NCBI RefSeq assembly: GCF_032380675.1
Contig: NZ_JAWDIX010000002.1
Coordinates: forward strand, 124,001-188,000
Origin: Anaerolentibacter hominis
Lineage (GTDB): Bacteria; Bacillota; Clostridia; Lachnospirales; Lachnospiraceae
DNA: 64,000 nucleotides
Direction: 5' to 3'
The notes below the pieces were generated by a model that was given only the letters and a program-made list of their open reading frames with translations, was not told the DNA's origin and ran no database searches. The translations under genes were made by a program, and so were the position numbers. Position 1 is the stretch's first letter. Each line of letters begins with the position of its first letter. Shown here one piece after another: positions 49,024-57,168 of the stretch.

Positions 49024-50421
49024 ATGAAGCTTTATAACACATTGACAAAAAGAAAAGAAGAATTTGTTCCCCTGGAAGAAGGTAAGGTGCGCATGTATGT
49101 GTGCGGCCCGACCGTATATAATTATATTCATATTGGAAATGCACGGCCGATGATCGTGTTCGACACGGTTAGAAGATACATGGAATATAAGGGACTTGAT
49201 GTCAACTATGTTTCCAATTTTACGGATGTAGATGACAAGATTATCAAAAAGGCCAACGAGGAAGGTGTATCTGCATCCGAAATTTCGGAACGGTTTATTA
49301 AGGAGTGCCTTAAGGATATGGAGGGCATGAATATTAAGCCTGCTACTACACATCCGAAGGCGACGGAAGAAATCGATGGAATGATTGATTTGATCTCCAC
49401 CCTGATTGACAAAGGCTATGCATATGCAAAAAATGGGACGGTATATTACCGGACCAGACAGTTTAAAGATTATGGGAAGCTTTCCAAGAAAAACATTGAC
49501 GATCTGGAAGCCGGAATTCGTATTGCAGTAGATGATGAGAAGGAAGACCCGATGGATTTCGTGCTCTGGAAACCGAAAAAAGAGGGTGAACCCGCATGGC
49601 AGTCTCCCTGGGGTGAGGGAAGGCCGGGATGGCATATTGAGTGCTCCGAGATGAGCAAACGGTATCTGGGTGAACAGATTGATATTCACGCCGGCGGCGA
49701 GGATCTGATCTTCCCCCATCATGAGAATGAGATTGCACAGAGTGAGGCGGCAAGCGGAAAGGAATTCTCCAAATACTGGCTGCACAATGGTTTCCTGAAT
49801 ATCGACAATAAGAAAATGTCCAAATCGGAGGGCAACTTCTTTACGGTAAGAGAGATTGGCGAGCAGTATCCGCTGCAGGTGCTCCGGTTCTTCATGCTGA
49901 GCGCTCATTACAGGAGCCCGCTGAATTTCAGCCGTGATCTGATGGAATCATCCAGCAATGGTCTGGAGAGAATCCTCACAGCGGTGAGAAATATGGAATA
50001 TCTGCTTGAAAAAGCGCAGGACCGGGAACATAATCCGGAGGATGAAAGTATCTTAGCTCAGCTTACTGAGCTGACCAATAAATTTGAAGCTGCCATGGAT
50101 GATGACTTTAATACGGCAGATGCTATTTCCGCTGTATTTGAGATGGTTAAGATGGCAAACTCCACGCTGACTGCGGATACTGCAAAATCAGTGATCCAGG
50201 CGGTGTACGATAAGATGAATCAGCTGTGCGACGTTCTGGGCATTATCACCAAGCAGGAAGAAGAACTCCTGGACGACGACATTGAGGCGCTGATTGAAGA
50301 AAGACAGCAGGCCAGAAAGAATAAGAATTTTGCACGGGCCGACGAGATCCGGAATATTCTCCTGGACAAGGGGATTGTACTGGAAGACACAAGAGAAGGA
50401 GTAAAATGGAAGAGAGCGTAA
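49024..50421 (+). CDS. cysS: Cysteinyl-tRNA synthetase
   Basis: 465-residue class I aminoacyl-tRNA synthetase. CGPTVYNYIHIGNARP contains the HIGH motif; zinc ligands are the first Cys of CGPT, C(S)EMSK and HxxE in FPHHENEIAQ; KMSKSEGNFF is the second signature. C-terminal DALR-like domain ends RARADEIRN-like (FARADEIRNILLDKG). Start ATG after AGGAGG. It opens the conserved run cysS-mrnC-rlmB-rae1-sigH and is controlled by the T-box leader upstream. Confidence 0.98.
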   Translation: MKLYNTLTKRKEEFVPLEEGKVRMYVCGPTVYNYIHIGNARPMIVFDTVRRYMEYKGLDVNYVSNFTDVDDKIIKKANEEGVSASEISERFIKECLKDMEGMNIKPATTHPKATEEIDGMIDLISTLIDKGYAYAKNGTVYYRTRQFKDYGKLSKKNIDDLEAGIRIAVDDEKEDPMDFVLWKPKKEGEPAWQSPWGEGRPGWHIECSEMSKRYLGEQIDIHAGGEDLIFPHHENEIAQSEAASGKEFSKYWLHNGFLNIDNKKMSKSEGNFFTVREIGEQYPLQVLRFFMLSAHYRSPLNFSRDLMESSSNGLERILTAVRNMEYLLEKAQDREHNPEDESILAQLTELTNKFEAAMDDDFNTADAISAVFEMVKMANSTLTADTAKSVIQAVYDKMNQLCDVLGIITKQEEELLDDDIEALIEERQQARKNKNFARADEIRNILLDKGIVLEDTREGVKWKRA

Positions 50422-50861
50422 ACGAGAATCACTTGATTACGTATTTAAAAGAGCAATTTAACCTACCGGAAACGGATATTCGGATGTATTCTCCCCTGAC
50501 GCTTGCATTTATCGGGGATGGTATTTATGATTTGCTTATTCGAACGATGATTGTGGAACAGGGCAATGCGCCGGTGAACCGCCTGCACAAGCGGGTCAGT
50601 TCGCTGGTGAAGGCCCCGACCCAGATGCGGCTTATGCTGCTGCTGGAACCACTGCTTCGGGAAGATGAGCGCGGCGTATACAAAAGGGGGCGTAACGCCA
50701 AGTCTTATACCGTAGCCCAGAATGCAAGCGTAACTGAGTACAGAGTCGCCACAGGGTTTGAAGCCCTGTGCGGCTACTTGTACCTGACCGATCAGATGGA
50801 CCGTTTGCTGGAATTAATAAAGACCGGTTTAGAGAAGCTGGCGGCTGAGCCGCAGTGCTAA
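50406..50861 (+). CDS. mrnC: Mini-ribonuclease III
   Basis: 151 residues; an RNase III catalytic domain without the dsRNA-binding domain: YSPLTLAFIGDGIYDLLIR carries the acidic signature, and VTEYRVATGFEALCGYLYLT the second catalytic part. It matures 23S rRNA ends. It overlaps cysS by 16 bp, as in other Firmicutes, which supports the assignment. Confidence 0.95.
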   Translation: MEESVNENHLITYLKEQFNLPETDIRMYSPLTLAFIGDGIYDLLIRTMIVEQGNAPVNRLHKRVSSLVKAPTQMRLMLLLEPLLREDERGVYKRGRNAKSYTVAQNASVTEYRVATGFEALCGYLYLTDQMDRLLELIKTGLEKLAAEPQC

Positions 50862-50918
50862 ACGGAGCCTGTTTCGAAAGAGCACAGAGCCTTTCGAAAG
50901 AAATAAATAGAAGGATAA

Positions 50919-50956
50919 AGCGGAAGTGGAATTCATAAGAATCCCTTCCGTTTTTG
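50919..50956 (+). terminator. Terminator-like hairpin after mrnC
   Basis: Imperfect stem CGGAAG-TGGAATTC / GAATCCC-TTCCG followed by TTTTTG. It may separate cysS-mrnC from rlmB. Confidence 0.65.
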
Positions 50957-50998
50957 ATTTAAATAGTGTAAGCTGTAAGAAACGGACAGTCTTTTATC

Positions 50999-51179
50999 AT
51001 GGAAGTAGATAAGACTCCCACCTTTATAGGTGGTGAGTAAATAACAAATTTGTCTTGGTGGGAGCCCAGTCTCCTTCCAAGATAAAGCCTCCGGCGGAAT
51101 GCAGAGCCGCACAGATGTATTATGTCATGCAAAGCATGACGAGCGGCTCGCAGCAAGTACGCCGAGGCGTACTTGAAGG
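50999..51179 (+). repeat. Structured repeat family 5, full-length copy (about 180 bp)
   Basis: Three hairpin blocks in series. First, ATGGAAGTAGATAAGACTC and CCCACC pair with GGTGGGA...AGTCT..TTCC (to 51079), with an inner CCACCTTTATAGGTGG. Second, GAGCCGC...GCGGCTC encloses GTCATGC-AAA-GCATGAC (about 51104-51149). Third, CAAGTACGCC-GA-GGCGTACTTG (51154-51175). There is no open frame. The deleted copy at 37717-37764 shares both ends exactly. It may be a non-autonomous mobile element; the hairpin ends recall IS200/IS605-type derivatives, without proof. Confidence 0.8.
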
Positions 51180-51227
51180 GAAAGAAGGCGAACTGTCCAG
51201 GAAAAAACAGGAGTGATACAATCAGAT

Positions 51228-52001
51228 ATGAATAAAGAAGACAGAAAACCGGCAGAAAACGAAACTGTGAATGAACAGAAGTATGAGGGAAGAAATGTAG
51301 TATTGGAGGCTTTCCGAGCGGGAAAGACGATTGATAAATTATATATTCAGGACGGCAGCCAGGACGGGCCGATCAAGTCGATTCTTCGGGAGGCGAGAAA
51401 ACAGGATACACTGGTTTCTTTTGTCAAGAAGGAGAGGCTGGATCAGATCTCCGAAACAGGAAGGCATCAGGGAGTGATTGCTATTGCGGCAGCCTACTAT
51501 TACAGCGAGCTGGATGACATTTTCAAGAAGGCGGAAGAAAAGGGGGAGCCTCCTTTTATCATTCTCCTTGATAATATAGAAGATCCACACAACCTGGGGG
51601 CAATCATCCGGACGGCGAATCTGGCCGGTGCGCATGGCGTCATTATTCCAAAAAGAAGAGCGGTGGGCCTGACCGGCACAGTGGCCAGAGCCTCGGCCGG
51701 AGCCATTCACTACGTGCCGGTGGTGAAGGTCACCAACCTGGGCAATACAATGGAGGAGCTTAAGAAACGGGGAGTCTGGTTTGTATGCGCGGATATGGAT
51801 GGGGATCTTATGTATGATCTGAATCTGACCGGGCCGATCGGGCTTGTGATCGGCAGCGAGGGCGAGGGCGTGGGACGTCTGGTAAAAGAAAAATGTGATA
51901 TGGCGGCCCGTATTCCGATGAAAGGAGATATAGATTCTCTGAATGCATCTGTTGCCGCCGGTGTACTCTCCTATGAAATTGTACGGCAAAGGATGAGGTA
52001 A
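51228..52001 (+). CDS. rlmB: 23S rRNA (guanosine-2'-O)-methyltransferase RlmB (SpoU/TrmH family)
   Basis: 257 residues from ATG 51228; AGGAG is 14 bases upstream, and an overlapping GTG at 51213 has no site of its own. An N-terminal substrate-binding domain (EGRNVVLEAFRAGKTIDKLY) and the SPOUT knot motifs LLDNIEDPHNLGAIIRTANL, GLVIGSEGEGVGRLV, and IPMKGDIDSLNASVAAGVL. It methylates G2251-type positions in 23S rRNA using SAM. Its stop overlaps the next start (TAATG). Confidence 0.95.
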   Translation: MNKEDRKPAENETVNEQKYEGRNVVLEAFRAGKTIDKLYIQDGSQDGPIKSILREARKQDTLVSFVKKERLDQISETGRHQGVIAIAAAYYYSELDDIFKKAEEKGEPPFIILLDNIEDPHNLGAIIRTANLAGAHGVIIPKRRAVGLTGTVARASAGAIHYVPVVKVTNLGNTMEELKKRGVWFVCADMDGDLMYDLNLTGPIGLVIGSEGEGVGRLVKEKCDMAARIPMKGDIDSLNASVAAGVLSYEIVRQRMR

Positions 52002-52528
52002 TGGCGGGCAAAAACTATTTGCTGGTAGATGGATATAATATTATCTTTGCATGGGAAGACTTAAGGGAGTTGGCGCAGGAGAATCTGGAGGCGGCCAGAG
52101 GGAAGCTTGCTGACGCCCTGTGCAACTACCAGGGCTTTATTCAGGATGAGGTGATTCTGGTCTTTGACGGCCACAAGGTGCCCGGCAATCCTGGAAGCGT
52201 ATACCGGTATCACAACATTCACATCATCTATACAAAAGAGGCGGAGACGGCGGATCAGTATATAGAGATGGCGTCCCGGAGGATAGAAGGAAAATATAAT
52301 GTGCGTGTTGCCACTTCCGACGGGCTGGAGCAGGTGATTATTCTGGGCGCGGGGGCTACCCGCGTATCTGCCAGGGAATTGAAAAAAGAACTGGAAGAGA
52401 GTGAAAAGATAATCCGTGAGAAGTATCTGGCGAAAACGACGGGCAAGCGGAACAGTCTGCTGGACAATCTCTCCCCGGAGATGGCCAGGTGGATGGAAGA
52501 ATTGCGGCTGAAGGAGACGAAGCACTGA
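52001..52528 (+). CDS. NYN-domain endoribonuclease (Rae1/YacP-like)
   Basis: 175 residues. PIN-like NYN fold: YLLVDGYNIIFAWEDLREL, VILVFDGHKVPGNPG, ETADQYIEMASRR, VATSDGLEQVIILGAGATRVS, giving the acidic catalytic set. It corresponds in position to Bacillus YacP/Rae1, a ribosome-associated mRNA endonuclease, between rlmB and sigH. The start codon overlaps the rlmB stop. Confidence 0.9.
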   Translation: MAGKNYLLVDGYNIIFAWEDLRELAQENLEAARGKLADALCNYQGFIQDEVILVFDGHKVPGNPGSVYRYHNIHIIYTKEAETADQYIEMASRRIEGKYNVRVATSDGLEQVIILGAGATRVSARELKKELEESEKIIREKYLAKTTGKRNSLLDNLSPEMARWMEELRLKETKH

Positions 52529-52544
52529 GGAGGTACAGGACGAC

Positions 52545-53147
52545 ATGCAGCAGGCGGGGCACTTCGAGGCATACAGAGAATGCAGCGATGAGGAGATCGT
52601 AGAGAGAATCCATGCCGGTGATACACACGGAGTGGATTACATTCTGGAAAAATATAAAAACATGGTCCGTCAGAAAGCCAGAACCCTTTATCTGATCGGC
52701 GGAGATAAGGAAGATTTGATTCAGGAAGGGATGATTGGCCTGTATAAAGCGATCCGGGGCTATAACAGGGAGAAGGAGAGCAGTTTTGCTACCTTTGCCA
52801 ACCTGTGTGTTACCAGGCAGCTGTACAGTGCGATCCGCATTTCCAACCGGATGAAATACAGCCCGCTGAATAATTACGTGGCGCTGTCGGATATGGAGCA
52901 GCTGGACGCCTATCAGAGTCCGGAAGAAATCATGCTGGACAAGGAGAAAACCAACCGAATCGAGGATGAACTGAAAAAACGGCTTAGCCCGCTGGAAAAG
53001 CAGGTTATGGACTACTACATTAACGACATGAAATATACGGAGATCGCAGCGGTTCTCGGCAAGGAGCCGAAGGCTATCGACAATGCCCTGCAGAGGATTA
53101 AGATTAAACTGCGTGATGTTTTAAAAAATATTGAAAAAACCTCTTGA
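52545..53147 (+). CDS. sigH: RNA polymerase sigma-H factor (SigH/Spo0H)
   Basis: 200 residues. Region 2 (DLIQEGMIGLYKAIRGYNRE, FATFANLCVTRQLYSAIR) and region 4 (LSPLEKQVMDYYINDMKYTE, IAAVLGKEPKAIDNALQRIK) match SigH, and the gene context is that of Bacillus and clostridial sigH. It directs transition-phase and early sporulation genes, so the organism is probably a spore former. A GAGGAGG-like site precedes ATG 52545. Confidence 0.96.
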   Translation: MQQAGHFEAYRECSDEEIVERIHAGDTHGVDYILEKYKNMVRQKARTLYLIGGDKEDLIQEGMIGLYKAIRGYNREKESSFATFANLCVTRQLYSAIRISNRMKYSPLNNYVALSDMEQLDAYQSPEEIMLDKEKTNRIEDELKKRLSPLEKQVMDYYINDMKYTEIAAVLGKEPKAIDNALQRIKIKLRDVLKNIEKTS

Positions 53148-53172
53148 TTTTTTTGGGACTTAACTTTATAAT
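53144..53172 (+). promoter_or_regulatory. Promoter of tRNA-Thr
   Basis: TTGATT (53144-53149), 17-bp spacer, TATAAT (53167-53172). Its -35 overlaps the sigH stop codon. Confidence 0.85.
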
Positions 53173-53214
53173 AGGCAATGCGTGATTGTTCCGTAAATCA
53201 TACGCAATATGTTT

Positions 53215-53287
53215 GCTGCTGTGGCACAGGTGGTAGCGCACCTCATTGGTAGTGAGGAGGTCACGGGTCCGAGTCCCGTCAGCAGCT
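53215..53287 (+). tRNA. tRNA-Thr (anticodon GGT)
   Basis: Acceptor GCTGCTG / CAGCAGC, anticodon arm CCTCA-TTGGTAG-TGAGG with anticodon GGT, T arm ACGGG-TCCGAGT-CCCGT. CCA not encoded. Confidence 0.95.
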
Positions 53288-53291
53288 TGTT

Positions 53292-53321
53292 AAAACCCTT
53301 GTATTTACAAGGGTTTTTATT
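53292..53321 (+). terminator. Terminator of tRNA-Thr
   Basis: AAAACCCTTGTA-TT-TACAAGGGTTTTT with further T residues. The T-tract covers the last codons of the dinD remnant on the other strand. Confidence 0.93.
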
Positions 53322-53838
53322 TTTCGTGTTGCATTTCGTGCAATTTGTTAGTTCTTTTTTGTTCACGCTCTACCTGTTTGATGCTTTTTGCTGGTGTAGG
53401 CAAGCCTTCAGGCATTGTACCACCAAGTTCGCTGATCGTTTGCCTCACTTTACTGCCAACTTTATTTCTTTTTGTGGATCGCCATTTTGGACTATTAAAT
53501 AGCAGGCATAGCGCGATAATTCATAATCCTCTATTTCGCGTTCAGCACCCGAACCTATGTTTATCATTTTGCCAACTTCGGCAAAATGGTCTGAAGTATT
53601 GTTTCCGCTATTGAAACAGGCATCTTTTGCTTTGTTAATTACATTTTCAAATCTACGCCATTGTTTATATGCTAACGACTTGTAGCTCTCTGGCATACCA
53701 GAACTCTTCTCCGAATCTGTTTATGTGTTTTATTGAATCAAATAAGGTTTCGGTATAATTACTCTTTTCTTCTTCCGTAAGGGCCCTTGAAAGAACTCTG
53801 TCCGAGAAATCATTTAATTTTTCTTGAAAATCATCCAA
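53317..53838 (-). pseudogene. dinD: dinD (DNA-damage-inducible protein D) remnant
   Basis: Three fragments in different frames line up with DinD. The N-terminal part from TTG 53838 (AGAGGTAG upstream) reads ETLFDSIKHINRFGEEFWYA. After a frameshift near 53670 the middle part has SLAYKQWRRFENVINKA and ISS-type IGSGAEREIEDYELSRYACY. It then jumps, after NGDPQKEIKLAVK, to the normal C-terminal end in another frame, VRQTISELGGTMPEGLPTP and IKQVEREQKR, stopping at 53317. Roughly 120-150 central codons are missing. DinD inhibits RecA in E. coli. It sits against tRNA-Thr, which suggests remains of a mobile segment. Confidence 0.88.
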
Positions 53839-53880
53839 ATATATCTACCTCTTTTCTTTTAAACTGGATATTTATGTATT

Positions 53881-53908
53881 AACCGCTCCCATTGATATAG
53901 GAGCGGTT
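53881..53908 (-). terminator. Hairpin after the Ltp-repeat gene
   Basis: Perfect stem AACCGCTCC / GGAGCGGTT with a 10-nt loop, in the gap between the Ltp-repeat gene and dinD remnant. Poor T-tract on either side. Confidence 0.5.
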
Positions 53909-53960
53909 CAGATTAGATTTAATTATTAAAATCGATATTTATGTTCTGATCTATTCTGCG

Positions 53961-54773
53961 TCAATACCCATTTGCCTCAGCACCATATACCGCCTGTTTA
54001 TGGGTAAATCCTTCGAATTCTAACTGCTCGACCAGACCGTTTTTAGAAAAAGATGTAAATTTTAAATATTCTTTCGCTTTTAAGGCTGCCTGTTCATTCC
54101 AGTCCGCCCCGCAATTCTCCACGGCCTTCACAGCATTTTTGTTAGAAAATCCCTCAAATTCCAATTGAGCCACTAAACCGTCATAGGAGAACGCTGAAAA
54201 GTCCAGATATGACTTTGCTTTTTTCTGAGCCTGCTCTGCCCAGTCTGCCCCGCAGTTCTCTGCACCATAAACAGCTTCTTCATGTGTAAAACCCTCAAAT
54301 TCCAGCTGTTCAATCAGACCTTTCCGGGAAAAAGCGGTAAACTGTAAATAAGATTCTGCTTTTTTTACAGCATTTTTCTGTCCCATTGTAATATTGGAAT
54401 CATCGTTTTCTTTTTTCTCTTCCTTCTTCTCTGTCTTCTTTTTGTCATCATCCTTATTGGCATCAGCCTTTTCATCTGCCGGGTCAACCTTGCTTTCTGA
54501 ATCTTTCCCATCATCCAGGGGATCTGAACTATCATCTCCCTTTGCATTGTTGTCTGCCACATTAGGCGCATCGACAGGCTTGACCGAATCATCACCTTTT
54601 CCGCCAGCCCCCAGAGCCGCGGCGATAATAATTATAGCCACAATCGCGATGATCCACTTAAAAAAACCACCGCTTTTTTGCTTTTTTCCGCATTGCGGAC
54701 AGATTTTCGCTTCATATGGTATCCGCATTCCGCAATTTTTACATAACTTAATAACAGGTTTTTCCTTACTCAA
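53961..54773 (-). CDS. Zinc-ribbon membrane protein with three Ltp repeats
   Basis: 270 residues from TTG 54773 (GAGGAGGGAA upstream). Residues 1-32 are a zinc ribbon (CKNCGMRI, CPQCGKKQ), residues 38-55 one membrane helix, and residues 58-130 a linker very rich in D, K and E. Then come three repeats of about 47 residues, each of the form KxAxxYLxFxxFS..GLxxQLEFEGFx..xAVxxxExCGADW, matching PF07553 (Ltp). In phage TP-J34, the Ltp lipoprotein with this domain blocks phage DNA entry; the domain also occurs in many Firmicutes surface proteins. A superinfection or phage-entry role is therefore an inference. Confidence 0.88.
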   Translation of the reverse strand: MSKEKPVIKLCKNCGMRIPYEAKICPQCGKKQKSGGFFKWIIAIVAIIIIAAALGAGGKGDDSVKPVDAPNVADNNAKGDDSSDPLDDGKDSESKVDPADEKADANKDDDKKKTEKKEEKKENDDSNITMGQKNAVKKAESYLQFTAFSRKGLIEQLEFEGFTHEEAVYGAENCGADWAEQAQKKAKSYLDFSAFSYDGLVAQLEFEGFSNKNAVKAVENCGADWNEQAALKAKEYLKFTSFSKNGLVEQLEFEGFTHKQAVYGAEANGY

Positions 54774-54870
54774 ACTATTCCCTCCTCATTTGTTTTTGAT
54801 TGCTGTTCGTACTTCTATTATAAAGCAGAAGCGAGGAGAAAGAAAGCACAAAGAGGACGAGCAAGATGCC

Positions 54871-55977
54871 TTATTCTATTTGAAATTCCCTGCTTATTCT
54901 GCCGATCGCCGTTCCCTCCAGGTCTTCCTCGTCATTTGTAAATATTACCTGGGATACCCGATATTTCCCGGGCTCCATAACATATCCCCGCCGCTTGGGA
55001 TCAATGATACAGCAGACACTTTCACCAGGTTCTATCGGATAGCGGAACCAGCCGTTTTCATAGTAAATAGGCTCTTTTGTGACCACATCGTACCAGGTTC
55101 CGTCGATTTCACATTCCAGAGTGATATTCACAAAACAGGAGACCGGTTGATCCGTTTCGTTATATAGCGTGACGAGGATAGCAGAATGATTTTTATATTC
55201 CTGATAGCTGGAAAGTTCCATGTAAAAGCCGCTTGGTTCCGGCAGGACATAACGATTCGATATGCCTTTGCGGGCTGTTCTTTCTTCTTCCAGTTCATCT
55301 TTATCTCTGACCGGGATGCTGTTCTCCCAACATATGTTATCTGAGTCAATTAAATTTTCTGTGAGCCATTTTTCTTTTTCTTTTGTAAGTCTGGCTGCCT
55401 TCATGTCCAAAATGCCGAATCGCTTCCTGTAAACGGAATCGTGAGGGAGCAGCTCAATCAGATCTTCCTTGTCCCGGTCGATCAGGATATTGCCGGTCCA
55501 GGACACATAGATAGTATCCGGGTGGGAGAAGGCATATTCCTTCAGCCTGGCTGCCAGCTGTTGCCCGGGATCATGATCCGCATTCATCCAGTCCTGCCTT
55601 TGCAGATCGTAGTCCTGGACCAGATCAGCGTTTTCCCTGAGTTCAATCCAGGGAAAAGGAAGAAGATTCTGCTTAAGCCAGGTATACGCTTCTTTACCCA
55701 GAGATTTATATTCCATGTAATAACGCTTTGCTTCCGGATCAAATGCTACATCGCCGAATGCCAGCTCTCTGCTGATTACCTTGCGGATGAGAGGGGACCG
55801 GACAAAGCCATTTTCCTGTAATGGCATGGTCAGATCCAGAGGCTGTGCTTTATGGTAAGAGTCCATTTTTGCTTCCAGACGGTTTTGAAAGACAGGCAGA
55901 AAGGTTCCCTGACGGTATATCAGAAAAACTACCAGTACAATGAAAACAAATAGGATAGGAAGAAGTAATTTCTTCAT
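54871..55977 (-). CDS. Exported membrane-anchored protein with C-terminal Ig-like domain, unknown function
   Basis: 368 residues from ATG 55977; a GTG 15 bp upstream is possible. One membrane segment at residues 4-23 (LLLPILFVFIVLVVFLIYRQ), then an extracellular part. The last 110 residues (YKNHSAILVTLYNETDQPVS, GTWYDVVTKEPIYYENGWFR, YPIEPGESVCCII, PGKYRVSQVIFT) resemble the Ig-like domain found at the C-termini of secreted Lachnospiraceae proteins (Big_14-like). The central 200 residues are not recognised. It follows the gene at 56026 by 49 bp, in one likely transcript. Confidence 0.7.
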   Translation of the reverse strand: MKKLLLPILFVFIVLVVFLIYRQGTFLPVFQNRLEAKMDSYHKAQPLDLTMPLQENGFVRSPLIRKVISRELAFGDVAFDPEAKRYYMEYKSLGKEAYTWLKQNLLPFPWIELRENADLVQDYDLQRQDWMNADHDPGQQLAARLKEYAFSHPDTIYVSWTGNILIDRDKEDLIELLPHDSVYRKRFGILDMKAARLTKEKEKWLTENLIDSDNICWENSIPVRDKDELEEERTARKGISNRYVLPEPSGFYMELSSYQEYKNHSAILVTLYNETDQPVSCFVNITLECEIDGTWYDVVTKEPIYYENGWFRYPIEPGESVCCIIDPKRRGYVMEPGKYRVSQVIFTNDEEDLEGTAIGRISREFQIE

Positions 55978-56025
55978 TTCAGATAGTGTCACCTCTTTCG
56001 AAAATCAGTATGGAGAATTGCCGGA

Positions 56026-56619
56026 TTACTGTCTATGAAGCGTATTATTTAACACCCGCAGTGTAGTTTTAAAATCGGAATTCTGATCCTGTGACAGTTC
56101 ATCAGCCTTATTTATAAAATTCATATATTCCGATTCTGTCAACTGGGCTTGTATGAACTGGAGGGAAAGCATTAATATAATCATATCATCGCCGGCCGTA
56201 TAGTTTTCCTCAGGAAGAGGAATCTCTAAAAATTTTTCCGTGATATATTTGCCGGCGTCTGCTCTGTCTAATAGTTCTGACAAGCCATTGAATATACCCT
56301 TGACCTGTATAAGCCCCTGCAGGGGAGTATCGAAATAGTATAGATTTGCATTATACGGATAGGCCAGTACCAGTTCTAATAGTTGATCTGTCGGTATATC
56401 ATGAAGCAGGTCTTCTGGTATGACAAATAACTGCTGCCTCTCAGCGGCAGAAGCAGCGTTTAACCATTCGGGTGAGTTTCGGTCATAGGGAAACCGGTAC
56501 ACACCAGTCTGTGAATCAAACCAGTCAGAGGCTGGCTTACTATGAAAAAGCATGATTGCAGTAATCGGTATAAGCAAAAGTATGGTAATTGAAATAAATC
56601 GTCGTCTTATTTTGAACAT
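56026..56619 (-). CDS. Exported protein of unknown function
   Basis: 197 residues with a basic N-terminus (MFKIRRRF) and one hydrophobic segment (about residues 9-24) that acts as anchor or signal. The remainder is acidic and mostly helical: ERQQLFVIPEDLLHDIPTDQ, LLELVLAYPYNANLYYF, GLIQVKGIFNGLSELLDRAD. I do not recognise the family with certainty. It is the first gene of the minus-strand pair with the Ig-like protein and lies back to back with the ABC triad, 549 bp away. Confidence 0.65.
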   Translation of the reverse strand: MFKIRRRFISITILLLIPITAIMLFHSKPASDWFDSQTGVYRFPYDRNSPEWLNAASAAERQQLFVIPEDLLHDIPTDQLLELVLAYPYNANLYYFDTPLQGLIQVKGIFNGLSELLDRADAGKYITEKFLEIPLPEENYTAGDDMIILMLSLQFIQAQLTESEYMNFINKADELSQDQNSDFKTTLRVLNNTLHRQ

Positions 56620-57168
56620 GTTATCTCACTTACGAGTTCAGCCTTGATCATAAATGGTTTCAGGTTGAGGGGGCATTTTGATTTTTACAATTAAGATACA
56701 ATCAATCGCTACAATAAAATGGATGGGAGTGTTTCTATAAAGAAATGAAAGATTAGTTTTTTTTATTTTAAAACATGAATTTGTCATAATATGGGCAGAT
56801 GGGTGATGAAAACTAAGAATACGAAGGTAAAGAAATCTCCATGAAGAAGAATATTTTTTCGTGGAATTTTTACAAATATCTCAGATTTTTAACAGTTTTG
56901 TAAATGTTTTGTCCTTGCTTTCCTATTAATAAGAGATATACTGGAAGCGTGGCATTTTTGTGTGATTCAGGTCGTATATTGCGCCAAATTCACTTAAGAA
57001 AATCATAAGAATTTTATCCGCGCATTATTAAGTAATGTTCTTTATAATGAACACATGGTATGCCGGGCTGTTTTGTGATATTATTAGGGACGGAGCAATC
57101 TGCATAACAAACGGCGGCATGCTTCGCAGGCCGTCTTATCGTAATCGCAAAGAGGAGGAGGTGTTTTT
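56620..57168 (+). promoter_or_regulatory. 549-bp AT-rich intergenic region with ABC-triad promoter
   Basis: No open frame worth calling. A TATAAT (57043-57048) is framed by GTTCTTTATAATGAAC and lacks a good -35. Just upstream, CTTAAGA and CATAAGA (about 56993-57010) form direct repeats of the kind bound by OmpR/PhoP-type activators, so activated expression is suggested. A hairpin GGCGGC...GGCCGTC (57111-57134) precedes the AGAGGAGGAGGTG ribosome site. The remaining 350 bp show no recognisable feature. Confidence 0.45.

Noticed and set aside
53215..53900. Intact integrated element at tRNA-Thr
   Set aside because: No integrase and no clear duplication of the tRNA 3' end were seen; only decayed dinD and the Ltp-repeat gene suggest a former island.
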